Positions 9,242 through 19,294 of a stretch of 64,000 bases of DNA are shown here, in pieces (within the stretch, counting starts at the first letter, position 1; each line of letters begins with the position of its first letter). Source of the DNA: Buchnera aphidicola (Cinara curtihirsuta). GTDB lineage: Bacteria > Pseudomonadota > Gammaproteobacteria > Enterobacterales > Enterobacteriaceae. The notes under the pieces are model-generated. The model ran no database searches, was not told the DNA's origin, and saw nothing but the letters and a program-made list of their open reading frames with translations. The translations under genes were made by a program, and so were the position numbers. The DNA lies in NCBI RefSeq assembly GCF_900698895.1, contig NZ_LR217700.1, forward strand, positions 310,001-374,000. The letters are read 5' to 3'.

Positions 9242-10753
9242 ATGCTTAAAAAAATTACATTCAAAAAAGAAAAAATTTTATCAAATAAAGAAATTTTTAT
9301 AAGAAAAAATAAATTAATTCAATTACGTCAAAAAGGTTTTAATTTTCCTAATACATTCAAATACACAAAAACAATTAAAACAATATATTGTTTATATAAA
9401 GATCATACAAAAAGCGATTTAAAAAAAATAAATTACCAAATTAGTATTGCGGGACGTATAATTAAAAAAAGAATTTTAGGTAAAGCTTCTTTTTTTGTCA
9501 TACAACATGATAATTATAAAATTCAAATATATATAAAAAGTAATTTATTTACAAGTAATTACTATAAAAATTATATTATTGAATTAGATTTAGGAGATAT
9601 AATTGGAGTTAAAGGAATATTATTTAAAACAAATACATTAGAATTATCTATTTATTGTAAAAAAATATATTTATTAACTAAATCATTAAGACCTTTACCA
9701 GATAAATATTCCGGGTTACAAAATAAAGAAATAAAATATAGAAAAAGATATTTAGATTTATTATCTAATTCTAATGTAACAAAAATATTTAAAAAAAGAT
9801 CGTATATTATTTCTAATATTCGTTCTTTTATGAAAAAAAAAGATTTTCTAGAAGTTGAAACTCCAATGATGCATCCAATTCCAGGGGGAGCTAATGCAAA
9901 ACCCTTTGTTACTTACCATAATGCATTAAATGAAAGAATGTACTTACGAGTTGCACCAGAATTATATTTAAAAAGACTAATTGTCGGCGGTTTTGACAAA
10001 ATTTTTGAAATAAATAGAAATTTTCGAAATGAAGGATTATCAACTCGACATAACCCTGAATTTACTATGATGGAAATTTATATGTCCTATAGTCATTATA
10101 CTGATATGATGATTCTTTTAGAAAAACTATGTAGATTTTTAGTAAAAAATATATTTAATTCTTTAATTATTAAATATGATAAACATGAATTAAATTTTGA
10201 AAAACCTATTAGAAAAATGACAATGATTGAATCAATATTAAAATTTAATAAAAATATCCATATATCTGATTTTAAAAATATAAAAAAAACAAAAAAAATA
10301 GCAAAAAAACTTAATTTAAATACAAAATTATGTAACTCTCTCGGAGAATTAATTCACTTAATTTTTGAAAAAACTACAGAAAAAAAAATTATTTCTCCTA
10401 CATTTATTACTGAATATCCAATAGAAATTTCTCCATTAGCTAAAAAAAATGATAAATTTGCAGAAAGATTTGAGTTTTTTATATCAGGATATGAAATTGC
10501 CAATGGTTTTTCTGAATTAAATGATCCAGAAGAACAAAAAAAAAGATTTAAAATACAAGAATTACAAAAAGAAAATATAAATATATCAAAAAATTTTTAT
10601 TATGATAAAGATTATATCACAGCATTAGAACATGGATTACCGCCTACTGCTGGTTTAGGTATAGGAATTGATAGATTAATTATGATTATGACCAATCAAA
10701 AAAATATTAGAGATGTTATACTTTTTCCTATTTTAAAAAAAAATATTATATAA
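9242..10753 (+). CDS. lysS: Lysyl-tRNA synthetase
   Basis: This class II aminoacyl-tRNA synthetase charges tRNA-Lys. The 503-residue product (E. coli 505) has an N-terminal OB-fold anticodon-binding domain (about 60-150) and the class II core. Motif 2 is visible as FRNEGLSTRHNPEFTMMEIY and motif 3 as GLGIGIDRLIMI; the ATP/lysine pocket segment NGFSELNDPEEQ is also intact. It follows prfB by 9 bases and is probably cotranscribed with it. Lysine is very heavily used in this proteome because AAA codons are abundant, so the enzyme should be in high demand (inference). Confidence 0.97.
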   Translation: MLKKITFKKEKILSNKEIFIRKNKLIQLRQKGFNFPNTFKYTKTIKTIYCLYKDHTKSDLKKINYQISIAGRIIKKRILGKASFFVIQHDNYKIQIYIKSNLFTSNYYKNYIIELDLGDIIGVKGILFKTNTLELSIYCKKIYLLTKSLRPLPDKYSGLQNKEIKYRKRYLDLLSNSNVTKIFKKRSYIISNIRSFMKKKDFLEVETPMMHPIPGGANAKPFVTYHNALNERMYLRVAPELYLKRLIVGGFDKIFEINRNFRNEGLSTRHNPEFTMMEIYMSYSHYTDMMILLEKLCRFLVKNIFNSLIIKYDKHELNFEKPIRKMTMIESILKFNKNIHISDFKNIKKTKKIAKKLNLNTKLCNSLGELIHLIFEKTTEKKIISPTFITEYPIEISPLAKKNDKFAERFEFFISGYEIANGFSELNDPEEQKKRFKIQELQKENINISKNFYYDKDYITALEHGLPPTAGLGIGIDRLIMIMTNQKNIRDVILFPILKKNII

Positions 10754-10906
10754 ATAATAAACATAATTTATTCTTTATTAAATAATTTAAAAAAAATAAA
10801 ATATAAAAAATCATAAAATAAATATATAATCAAATTATATATATTAAACATAATATTTTTATTTAAAAAATAAAATATATTCAAATAATTCATTAAAAAA
10901 AATAAT

Positions 10907-12172
10907 ATGAAAAAAAATATATGTTTTACAACTAAAGTAAAAAAAAAAGTATTACCAAGAAGCAAAATACTGTATTTAATAAAAAAATATAAAACTCCAA
11001 TGTGGATATATAATGCAGATATTATTATAAAACAAATAAAAAAACTAAAAAAGTTTGATATTATTCGTTTTGCACAAAAATCTTGTTCTAATATACATAT
11101 TTTAAAATTAATGAAAAGTTATAATATAAAAGTTGATGCAGTTTCATTAGGAGAAATAAAAAGAGCATTTATTGCTGGATTTAAATCAAATAATAATGAT
11201 ATTGTTTTTACATCTGATATTATAGAAAATAAAGTTTTAAAAGTAGTTATAAAAAATAATATTCCTGTTAATGCAGGATCAATTGATATGTTAAAAAAAA
11301 TAGGAAAAATATCTCCGAAACATCCTATTTGGATTAGAATTAATCCTAAATTTGGAGATGGACATCATATTAAAACAAATACAGGAGGAGAAAATAGTAA
11401 ACATGGAATTTGGAATACTGATGAAGCATTGTCAGTTATTAAAAAATATGATCTTAATCTAATTGGTTTACACATACATATTGGATCAGGAATAAATGAA
11501 AAAAATTTATACAATATTTGTAATTCTATGAAAAAATATGCAATCAAAATAAATAAAAAAATAAAATTTATATCTGCCGGAGGAGGTCTAAATATACCTT
11601 ATAGATCCCGAGATAAAAAAATTAATATTGACAATTATTTTAAAAAATGGAATGAAACTAAAAAAATAATTTCCTCTATATTGAATTGTTCGATTCAATT
11701 AGAAATTGAACCAGGTCGTTTTCTTGTTGGACAATCTGGTATTTTAGTTGCTAAAGTATACTCAGTAAAAAAGATGGGACAAAATATTTTTGTAATCTTA
11801 AATTCAGGATTTAATGATTTAATACGACCTATTTTATATGGTAGTTACCATAAAATTTCAGTATTACATAAAAATAAAAAAAAAATAAAAAATAATACTA
11901 TAATTAAAAGTATTATTGCGGGTCCTTTATGTGAATCAGGAGATGTATTTACTTTAAAAAAAACAGGAGTAATATTTCATAGAAAAATTCCTAAAGTCTC
12001 TCCCGGAGATTACATTATTATACATGATACCGGGGCATATGGTTCATCTATGTCATCTAATTATAATAGTAGACCATTAATTCCTGAAATATTATACAAA
12101 AAAAATAAATTTAAATTAATTAGAAGAAGACAAAAAATAAAAGAAATGTTAGAGTTAGAAACATCAGTATAA
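10907..12172 (+). CDS. lysA: Diaminopimelate decarboxylase
   Basis: LysA decarboxylates meso-diaminopimelate to L-lysine, the last step of lysine synthesis, and depends on pyridoxal phosphate. It is 421 residues (E. coli 420). The PLP lysine lies in RFAQKSCSN (about residue 60). KTNTGGENSKHGIW, the phosphate-binding EIEPGRFLVGQSG, and the dimer-interface active-site segments GPLCESGDVF and HDTGAYGSSMSSNYNSRP are almost unchanged. Aphids cannot make lysine, so this is a provisioning gene (established Buchnera biology). Together with asd in this window it represents the lysine branch. Start ATG 10907 fits the family N-terminus; there is no clear Shine-Dalgarno. Confidence 0.97.
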   Translation: MKKNICFTTKVKKKVLPRSKILYLIKKYKTPMWIYNADIIIKQIKKLKKFDIIRFAQKSCSNIHILKLMKSYNIKVDAVSLGEIKRAFIAGFKSNNNDIVFTSDIIENKVLKVVIKNNIPVNAGSIDMLKKIGKISPKHPIWIRINPKFGDGHHIKTNTGGENSKHGIWNTDEALSVIKKYDLNLIGLHIHIGSGINEKNLYNICNSMKKYAIKINKKIKFISAGGGLNIPYRSRDKKINIDNYFKKWNETKKIISSILNCSIQLEIEPGRFLVGQSGILVAKVYSVKKMGQNIFVILNSGFNDLIRPILYGSYHKISVLHKNKKKIKNNTIIKSIIAGPLCESGDVFTLKKTGVIFHRKIPKVSPGDYIIIHDTGAYGSSMSSNYNSRPLIPEILYKKNKFKLIRRRQKIKEMLELETSV

Positions 12173-12313
12173 TTAATATATTGATAGAAAATAAATATAT
12201 ATTGTATATATATTATTTATACAATATGTATTATAAAATAAATTATTTATTTTCATTTAAATCAAAAATATATATTCTAAACGAATGTATTTTAAAAAAC
12301 AAAAATATTACTT

Positions 12314-13660
12314 ATGAATAAAAAAAAAGATAAAAAAAAAATATATATTAAAACATGGGGGTGTCAAATGAATGAACATGATTCTTCCATCATAAAAAAT
12401 ATATTATACAAAGAAAAAAAATTTACTTTTGTAAATCAACCAGAAATATCTGATATTTTAATTCTAAACACATGTTCAATTAGAGAAAAAGCACAAGAAA
12501 AATTATTTCATCAATTAGGAAGATGGAAAAAGTTTAAAAAAAAAAATTCTAATATTATAATAGCTATAGGTGGATGCGTAGCTACTCAAGAAGGCGAGAA
12601 TATATATAAACGAGCAAAATTTATTAATATTATATTTGGAACTCAAAGTTTACATAAATTACCTCAATTAATATATCAAGCTTATATAAATAAGAATTTA
12701 ATTATTGATATAAAAGAAAAATCATTAAAAAAATTTGATTATTCACCTTTAAAACAAACAAAAAAAAAATTTACCTCATTTGTTACCATAATGGAAGGAT
12801 GTAATAAATATTGCTCTTTTTGTATTGTTCCGTACACTAGAGGAAAAGAAATTAGTAGGAATAATAAAGAAATTATTTTAGAAATAAAAAAACTTACTGA
12901 AATTGGTGTAAAAGAAATAATCTTATTAGGGCAAAATGTTAATTCATATCATATAAATAATAAATTTAATAAAAAAAAATATAATTTTTCAGATTTATTA
13001 TATTCTATATCAGAAATTCCTGAAATTAATAGAATTAGATATATTACAAGTCATCCAATGGATTTTAGTGATGATATTATTGAATCATATAAATATATAC
13101 CTCAATTAACAAATTTTCTACACTTACCCGTACAAAGTGGCTCAAATAAAATTTTACGATTAATGAAAAGAGGTTATACTATAGAAGTATATGAAAATAT
13201 AATAAATAAATTAAAACATATACGACCTAAAATAAGTATTAGTTCTGATTTTATCATTGGATTTCCAGGAGAAACTCAAGAAGATTTTGAAAAAACACTA
13301 AATTTTGTTTCAAAAATTAACTTTGATACTAGTTATAGTTTTATTTATTCTAAACGACCAGGTACTAGAGCTTCTAAATTAGAAGATAATACTTCAATTG
13401 AAGAAAAAAAAAATCGACTTTATATATTGCAAAAAAAAATCAATCAACAATCATTTCAATGGAGAAGAAGAATGTTAGGTACTACTCAGGAAGTATTAGT
13501 AGAAGGAATTGCAAAAAATAATATCCAAGAATTATATGGTAGAACAGAAAATAATAGAATTATTCATTTTGAAGGAAATCCTAAACATATTGGAACCTTT
13601 ATACAATTAAAAGTAATAGATATTAACTATAATTCATATTTAAAAGGAATAATTAAATAA
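12314..13660 (+). CDS. miaB: tRNA-2-methylthio-N6-isopentenyladenosine methylthiotransferase MiaB
   Basis: MiaB is a radical-SAM enzyme that adds a methylthio group to i6A37 of tRNAs reading UNN codons. The 448-residue protein (E. coli 474) has the three N-terminal cluster cysteines in WGCQMNEHDS, NTCSIREKAQ and GGCVATQEG, the radical-SAM CxxxCxxC in EGCNKYCSFCIVPYTRG (about 157-173), and a C-terminal TRAM domain. Conserved SHPMDFSDDII and HLPVQSGSNKILRLMKRGY follow. In E. coli miaB is followed by ybeZ and ybeY; here ybeZ is missing and ybeY (broken) comes next. YgfZ, which supports MiaB function in E. coli, is retained at 6959-7936. Confidence 0.97.
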   Translation: MNKKKDKKKIYIKTWGCQMNEHDSSIIKNILYKEKKFTFVNQPEISDILILNTCSIREKAQEKLFHQLGRWKKFKKKNSNIIIAIGGCVATQEGENIYKRAKFINIIFGTQSLHKLPQLIYQAYINKNLIIDIKEKSLKKFDYSPLKQTKKKFTSFVTIMEGCNKYCSFCIVPYTRGKEISRNNKEIILEIKKLTEIGVKEIILLGQNVNSYHINNKFNKKKYNFSDLLYSISEIPEINRIRYITSHPMDFSDDIIESYKYIPQLTNFLHLPVQSGSNKILRLMKRGYTIEVYENIINKLKHIRPKISISSDFIIGFPGETQEDFEKTLNFVSKINFDTSYSFIYSKRPGTRASKLEDNTSIEEKKNRLYILQKKINQQSFQWRRRMLGTTQEVLVEGIAKNNIQELYGRTENNRIIHFEGNPKHIGTFIQLKVIDINYNSYLKGIIK

Positions 13661-13731
13661 AAAATAATATTTATTATTAATAAACTTTCCTTATTTATAA
13701 AAAAATAATAAGTAATAAAAAAAATAATTAT

Positions 13732-14191
13732 ATGAAAATATACATCCAAAAAGCATGTAAAAAAAATATTTTTTTTTCCAAAAAAAAAAAATTTTTTATT
13801 ATGGTTAAAAGAAGTTTTTAAAAAAAAAAATATAGAAATTACTATTCGATTAGTAAATATAGAAGAAATAAAATTTCTTAATAAAAAATATAGAAATAAA
13901 AGTATACCCACTAATGTTTTATCTTTTAAATCAACTATACATTTAAGTATAAAAAAAAATTTTTTATTTTATATAGGAGATATAATTTTATGTGCTCCAT
14001 ATATTAATAAAGAAGCTAGAAATTTAAAAAAAAATGTACTAGAACATTGGGCACATATGTCTATTCATTCAGCATTACATTTAATAAATTATAAACATGA
14101 TACTCAAAAGGATAGAAAAAAAATGGAAAAAGTTGAAAAAAAAATAATGATGAAATTAGGTTTTCGTAACCCATATTATATTCATGATTAA
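13732..14191 (+). pseudogene. ybeY: Endoribonuclease YbeY, frameshifted at an A12 tract (possibly rescued)
   Basis: YbeY is a zinc-dependent single-strand endoribonuclease involved in 16S rRNA maturation and ribosome quality control. ATG 13732 opens a frame that ends at TAA 13819-13821, but the +1 frame from about 13790 encodes the rest of YbeY to TAA 14189-14191. The family motif H-x3-H-x5-H is intact as HSALHLINYKH, preceded by NVLSF, the GDIILC strand and EHWAHMSI. The break coincides with A12 (13780-13791) followed by T6. Removing one A restores a continuous product of about 152 residues, near the E. coli length of 155. The rest of the gene shows no decay, so it may be read through RNA polymerase slippage, or be an assembly error. 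The N-terminal 20 or so residues are not well conserved. Confidence 0.9.
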
Positions 14192-14225
14192 TAAAAATTA
14201 AAATAAAAAATACTTTATATATAAT

Positions 14226-14272
14226 ATCTCTATAAAATTTTTTTTATTTTTAAAAAATTTATATAAAGAGAT
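14226..14272 (+). other. Imperfect AU-rich hairpin upstream of leuS
   Basis: ATCTC (14226-14230) can pair with GAGAT (14268-14272), with a long, bulged A/T stem between. It lies just before the leuS Shine-Dalgarno. It could be the end of the ybeY transcript or a leader structure, but composition alone could produce it. Confidence 0.3.
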
Positions 14273-14290
14273 TTATTAATAGGAAAAATT

Positions 14291-16861
14291 ATGAAAAATA
14301 ATGAATACAATCCTAAAAAAATCGAATTATTTGTTCAAAATTATTGGTATAAAAAAAAAATATTTTCTGTTAAAGAAAACAAAGAAAAAGAAAAATTCTA
14401 TTGTTTACCTATGATTCCCTACCCTTCAGGGAAATTACACATGGGACATGTAAGAAACTATACAATTAGTGATGTTATTGCTCGTTATCAAAGAATGTTA
14501 GGAAAAAATGTATTACATCCTATTGGATGGGATGCTTTTGGATTACCTGCTGAAGAAACTGCAATAAAAAATAAAATTTCACCTAAAAAATGGACATTTC
14601 ATAATATTTCTATAATGAAAAAACAATTACAGTCATTAGGATTTAGTTATGATTGGGATAGAGAAATTACAACATGTAAACCAGAATACTACAAATGGGA
14701 ACAATCTTTTTTTATAAAATTATTTAAAAAAAATTTAGTATATAAGAAAAAAACTTTAGTTAATTGGTGTGAATTTGATAAAACAGTACTAGCAAATGAA
14801 CAATCTCAAAATGGAGTATGTTGGAGATGTGGATCAAAAATTAAATTAAAAAAAATATCACAATGGTTTATTAAAATTAAAAAATATGCAAATACTTTAT
14901 TAAAAGATTTAAAACTATTAGACAAATGGCCTAAAGAAGTAATTTCAATGCAAAAAAATTGGATAGGAAAATCAAAAGGTATTCAAATAAAATGTAAGGT
15001 ATATAATATAAATTATTTTTTAAAAATATATACTACAAAACCTGAAACTATAATGGGTATAACATTTTTTGCAATATCAATACATCATCCATTAATTAAT
15101 GAATTTCTTAAAAATAATATTCAAATCAATCAATTTTTAAAAAATAATCCAGATATAATAAATACTAATTTTCAAAATAACAATAGTTTAATTGGAGTTA
15201 ATACAAATTTATTTATATTACATCCTTTAACTCAAGAAAAAATACCCTTATGGATAACTAATTATGTAAAACATGATTATGCTTCTGGAGCAATTATGGC
15301 TGTTCCTTGTAATAGCAAAATAGATTATTTATTTGCTAAATTAAATAATATACCTATCAAATTAATATTTTCTGATTCTACTAAAAATAATCAAGAAAAA
15401 TATTTAATTAATAGTTTAGAATTTAATGGATTGACTATATTAGAAGCGCGTAAAACTATTTTCAATGTTTTAATATCTAGAAAAATAGCAAAATCATGTA
15501 CATATTATAAAATAAAAGATTGGTGTATTTCTAGACAAAGATATTGGGGAGCCCCAATACCTATGATAACTAATCACAAAAATAAAATAATTCCAGTAGA
15601 AGAAAAAAAATTGCCAGTAATTTTACCTAATTATATATATCAAGACAATAAACCAAAATCATTACTATCATATAAAAATTGGTTAAAAATTAAAATATCT
15701 GGAAAAAATGCAACCAGAGAAACTGATACATTTGATACATTTATGGAATCTTCATGGTATTATGCAAGATACACTAATCCCAAATTTAAAAAAGATATTT
15801 TAGATTCAAAATCAACAAAATACTGGTTACCAGTAGATCAATATATTGGCGGAATTGAACATGCTGTTATGCATTTAATATATTTTCGTTTTTTTCATAA
15901 ATTATTATATGATTTTGGGTATGTAAACTCTAAAGAACCGGTAAAAAAATTAATTTGTCAGGGAATGGTAATAATTGATTCGTTTTATACCTATAATAAT
16001 GACGGAAGTAAAGAATGGTTATCACAATCTAAATTAAGCATTACTCGTAATATTTATGGAAAAATTATTAAAGTTTCAAAAAAAAACTGTTTAAATAAAA
16101 TCATCTATGCCGGAAAAATAAAAATGTCAAAATCAAAAAATAATGGTATAGATCCAGATAAAATTATAAAAAAATATGGCGCTGATACATTACGTTTATT
16201 TTTGATGTTTGCCGCTCCAATAAATACATCACTAGAATGGAATTCTACTAGTATTATTGGAATGTATAGATTTTTAAAAAAAATATGGAATTTCACCCAT
16301 ACAGTTAATTTAAAAAAAAGAAAAAATATATCCAAAAAACACAGTTATGATCAAGAAAAAATAAAATACAATTTAAATAAAACAATTATTAATGTTACTA
16401 ATGATATTGACAAAAAAACTTCATATAATACTGCTATAGCTCATATAATAAAATTCCTTAACTATATTATAAAACTATATAATAAAAAAAGAATAGATGA
16501 AAAAAACCTAAAAATATCTTTAGAAACCATTATAAAGATGTTATATCCTTTTACACCACATATTTGTTTTATATTATGGAGAAAAATAAAAAATAAAAAA
16601 AATAATATTGATACAGAAAGCTGGCCAAAACCTATTAATAAATTAATTATACAAGATACTTATACTCTAATAATTCAAATTAATGGAAAAAAAAGAAATT
16701 TTATAAAAATAAAAAATAATCTATCAAAAAAAGAAATTATTAAATTAATTTTAATTAAAAAAGAGATAAAAAAATATTTTTATAATATGATTATTAAAAA
16801 AATAATTTTTATACCATATAAAATTATTAATTTTGTTTTATTAAAAAAAAATTCATTATAA
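14291..16861 (+). CDS. leuS: Leucyl-tRNA synthetase
   Basis: This class I synthetase charges tRNA-Leu and edits misactivated amino acids. The 856-residue product (E. coli 860) has the HIGH-type motif YPSGKLHMGHVRNY near residues 42-55, zinc-domain cysteines (WCEFDKTVLANEQ, CWRCGSK), the editing CP1 domain with the threonine-rich TTKPETIMG and the DYASGAIMAVP segment, and KMSKSKNNG near residue 620. AGGA lies ahead of ATG 14291. In E. coli leuS is followed by lptE and holA; here holA follows after 30 bases, so lptE has been lost from between them. Confidence 0.97.
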   Translation: MKNNEYNPKKIELFVQNYWYKKKIFSVKENKEKEKFYCLPMIPYPSGKLHMGHVRNYTISDVIARYQRMLGKNVLHPIGWDAFGLPAEETAIKNKISPKKWTFHNISIMKKQLQSLGFSYDWDREITTCKPEYYKWEQSFFIKLFKKNLVYKKKTLVNWCEFDKTVLANEQSQNGVCWRCGSKIKLKKISQWFIKIKKYANTLLKDLKLLDKWPKEVISMQKNWIGKSKGIQIKCKVYNINYFLKIYTTKPETIMGITFFAISIHHPLINEFLKNNIQINQFLKNNPDIINTNFQNNNSLIGVNTNLFILHPLTQEKIPLWITNYVKHDYASGAIMAVPCNSKIDYLFAKLNNIPIKLIFSDSTKNNQEKYLINSLEFNGLTILEARKTIFNVLISRKIAKSCTYYKIKDWCISRQRYWGAPIPMITNHKNKIIPVEEKKLPVILPNYIYQDNKPKSLLSYKNWLKIKISGKNATRETDTFDTFMESSWYYARYTNPKFKKDILDSKSTKYWLPVDQYIGGIEHAVMHLIYFRFFHKLLYDFGYVNSKEPVKKLICQGMVIIDSFYTYNNDGSKEWLSQSKLSITRNIYGKIIKVSKKNCLNKIIYAGKIKMSKSKNNGIDPDKIIKKYGADTLRLFLMFAAPINTSLEWNSTSIIGMYRFLKKIWNFTHTVNLKKRKNISKKHSYDQEKIKYNLNKTIINVTNDIDKKTSYNTAIAHIIKFLNYIIKLYNKKRIDEKNLKISLETIIKMLYPFTPHICFILWRKIKNKKNNIDTESWPKPINKLIIQDTYTLIIQINGKKRNFIKIKNNLSKKEIIKLILIKKEIKKYFYNMIIKKIIFIPYKIINFVLLKKNSL

Positions 16862-16891
16862 TTTAATTGTTTTCTACTAAAAAGATAATCT

Positions 16892-17875
16892 ATGTTTACA
16901 GATACTATAAATTTAAAAAGTTATATTAATAATAAAAAAATATTTACATATATTATTTTAGAATCTGAATATATTTTTATAAAAAAAAACAAAAATATTA
17001 TTTTAAATAATATAAAAAAAAAATATAATATTATAAAAAAAGAGTTAATTATAAATAATAATAATGATTGGAATCGTATTTTTGAAAAATTTAAAAAACA
17101 AGATTTATTTAAAAAAAAAAAAATTTTTAGCATAACTATTTATGATTCAATTATGTCTATAAATCTACAAAATAAAATGAAGCAAATAGAATTTTACTCT
17201 CAAAATAATATTATAAAAATTTTTTGTTTTCCAAATTTATATTATAACTTTCTATGTAAAAAATTTTTTTATAGTTATTTTAAAAATACTAGTGTAGTAA
17301 TAAATAACTCTTTATCCTATGTAAATAATATAAAATATTGGATTAATGATACTATAAAAAAAAGAAAAAACTCTATGACTTTAGAAGCAAAAAATTTTTT
17401 TTTAAAAAATATATATATCAACAAACAATATTTTATAAATTTATTAAAAAATATAATTTTATTATATCCTAATACTCTTATTACAAAAAAAATGATATAT
17501 AAATATTATAAAAAAACTCAAATATTAAATTATAATGACTGGATTAAATCAATTATTTATAATGAAAAAGAAAAATCAATTCAAATATTAAAAATTCTAA
17601 AAAAACAAAAATATGATTTTGTAACATTAATACGCGCATATAAAGAATTAATATACATGATTTTATATAAACAAGATTTAGGAAATAAATTTATTAATGT
17701 TAATAAAACAAATAAAATAAATCCAATTTTATTAAATCATTTAATAAAAAATAATTCTACCGATATAATTCAATTAACATTAAAAATACTTAAGAAAATA
17801 GAATTATGTATTCAAAAAAATCAAAAAAAAAATATCTGGATGCATTTAAAAACACTATCAATTATTTTTAATTAA
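16892..17875 (+). CDS. holA: DNA polymerase III delta subunit
   Basis: HolA (delta) is the clamp-loader subunit that opens the beta sliding clamp. The 327-residue protein (E. coli 343) is strongly diverged and lacks an ATPase motif, as expected for delta. Support comes from position directly after leuS, from matching length, and from local similarity: a region around 165-195 aligns with the E. coli delta linker (LLKNIILLYPNTLITKK), and the C-terminus has the helical pattern of domain III (FVTLIRAYKELIYMI and IELCIQKNQKKNIWMHLKTL). The partner clamp-loader ATPase DnaX is at 48959. Low conservation makes this the weakest-evidenced replication gene in the window, but the call is still likely. 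Confidence 0.88.
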   Translation: MFTDTINLKSYINNKKIFTYIILESEYIFIKKNKNIILNNIKKKYNIIKKELIINNNNDWNRIFEKFKKQDLFKKKKIFSITIYDSIMSINLQNKMKQIEFYSQNNIIKIFCFPNLYYNFLCKKFFYSYFKNTSVVINNSLSYVNNIKYWINDTIKKRKNSMTLEAKNFFLKNIYINKQYFINLLKNIILLYPNTLITKKMIYKYYKKTQILNYNDWIKSIIYNEKEKSIQILKILKKQKYDFVTLIRAYKELIYMILYKQDLGNKFINVNKTNKINPILLNHLIKNNSTDIIQLTLKILKKIELCIQKNQKKNIWMHLKTLSIIFN

Positions 17876-17918
17876 AATTAAATATTTAATAAAAATACTT
17901 ATATAAGAGAAAAGTATA

Positions 17919-18152
17919 ATGATATATATCTTAAATTTATCAGGATTAAAATGTCCTGATGTAATATTAACATTAAGAAAAAAAGTCAGAAAAACAAAAA
18001 AAAGAGGGAAAATTCTAGTTATAACTAATGACAAATTTAGTAATAAAGATATTATCTTCTTTTGTCGATTTATGAAACATAAATTATTATCTAGTTCACT
18101 AAAATATATTCCATATCAACATCTTATAAAAATAAAAAAAAAAAAATATTAA
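17919..18152 (+). CDS. tusA: Sulfur carrier protein TusA
   Basis: TusA receives persulfide sulfur from IscS and passes it through TusBCD and TusE to MnmA for 2-thiolation of wobble uridine in tRNAs for Lys, Glu and Gln. The 77-residue product (E. coli 81) has the Cys-Pro signature in SGLKCPDVILTLRKKVR, with the active Cys at residue 12, then FCRFMKHKL and IPYQHLI matching the fold. A Shine-Dalgarno AGAGAAAAG precedes ATG 17919. The extreme C-terminus is encoded by a 13-A run. tusE occurs at 32699, so the relay seems to be kept. Confidence 0.95.
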   Translation: MIYILNLSGLKCPDVILTLRKKVRKTKKRGKILVITNDKFSNKDIIFFCRFMKHKLLSSSLKYIPYQHLIKIKKKKY

Positions 18153-18178
18153 AAATTATTTAATAAAAATAAATTTAA

Positions 18179-19294
18179 TTAAATATTTATTAATATATTT
18201 AAAATCCGACGTAATGGTTCTGCAGCACCCCATAATAATTGATCTCCTATAGAAAAAGCAGATAAATATTTTTTCCCTATATTCATTTTTTTTATTCTTC
18301 CTATTGGAATGTCTAATGTACTTGAAACTTTTAAAGGGTTTAATTGATTTATTGTAGAATCAAAATCATTTTTAATAACTTTGACCCATTTATTATGAGA
18401 AATAATTAATGATTTAATTTCTTTTATCGAAATATCACAGTTTAATTTAATAGTAAAGGCTTGACTATGACATCTTAAAGAAGGAACTCTAACACATACT
18501 CCATCAATAGGAATATTTTTTTTAGAATCTAAAATTTTATTTGCTTCTACTGAACCTTTCCATTCTTCTTTTGTTTGTCCATTATCCATTAATTTATCAA
18601 TCCACGGAATTAAATTCCCTAGTAATGGAGATTTTATTTTTTTTTCAGAAAAATTTATTCTATTTAAAGAACAAGTAAATATTTTTTCTATTTCTAGAAT
18701 AGATTTTTTTGAAGAAACTAAATAACTGGATATATTTTTATAAACAAATCCTATCTGTTCTAATAATTCTAACATTGATTTAGATCCACTACCTGAAACA
18801 GATTGATACGTAGCAACAGAAATCCAGTCAATAAGATTATGAGAAAATAAACCTCCTAAAGCCATTAACATAAGACTAACAGTACAATTTCCACCTACAA
18901 AAGTCTTAATCCCTTTATTAATACCTGATTGTATAGAACTAAAATTAACTGGATCTAATACAATAATTGATTTTTTATTCATTCTCAAAAAAGAAGATGC
19001 ATCAATCCAATAACCCTTCCAACCAAAATTCTTTAATTTTGAATAAATATATCGTGTATATTTTTCTCCTTGACATGAAACAATAATATCTAATGTAACT
19101 AAATAATCAATATTATATGCATCTTCTAAATTAGAGGAAACACAATTTAATACTTTTGGAGACTTGCCATTAAACTGAGATGTAGTAAAAAAAACTGATC
19201 GAAAATTAAAAAAATCATTTTTTTTCTGTAAACGATCTAATAAAACTGATCCAACCATACCTCTCCATCCAATAAAACCAACCAATTTTTTCAT
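18179..19294 (-). CDS. asd: Aspartate-semialdehyde dehydrogenase
   Basis: Asd reduces aspartyl phosphate to aspartate semialdehyde with NADPH, the branch point to lysine/diaminopimelate, threonine and methionine. The 371-residue product (E. coli 367) has the NADP-binding GWRGMVGSVL at the N-terminus, the catalytic Cys137 in GGNCTVSLMLMALGG, and the acid/base His in RVPSLRCHSQAF; YQSVSGSGSKSMLELL and CDISIKEI also align. It serves both peptidoglycan precursor synthesis and host provisioning of essential amino acids. It is transcribed away from pgk across a 524-base empty gap. Confidence 0.97.
   Translation of the reverse strand: MKKLVGFIGWRGMVGSVLLDRLQKKNDFFNFRSVFFTTSQFNGKSPKVLNCVSSNLEDAYNIDYLVTLDIIVSCQGEKYTRYIYSKLKNFGWKGYWIDASSFLRMNKKSIIVLDPVNFSSIQSGINKGIKTFVGGNCTVSLMLMALGGLFSHNLIDWISVATYQSVSGSGSKSMLELLEQIGFVYKNISSYLVSSKKSILEIEKIFTCSLNRINFSEKKIKSPLLGNLIPWIDKLMDNGQTKEEWKGSVEANKILDSKKNIPIDGVCVRVPSLRCHSQAFTIKLNCDISIKEIKSLIISHNKWVKVIKNDFDSTINQLNPLKVSSTLDIPIGRIKKMNIGKKYLSAFSIGDQLLWGAAEPLRRILNILINI

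Noticed and set aside
10768..10965. 65-codon minus-strand open frame before lysA
   Set aside because: Phe/Ile/Leu/Asn low-complexity and overlaps the true lysA start.
13627..13911. 94-codon minus-strand open frame over the miaB end and ybeY start
   Set aside because: It is antisense to the frameshifted ybeY coding sequence and is Phe/Ile/Lys low-complexity; the plus strand explains the conservation.
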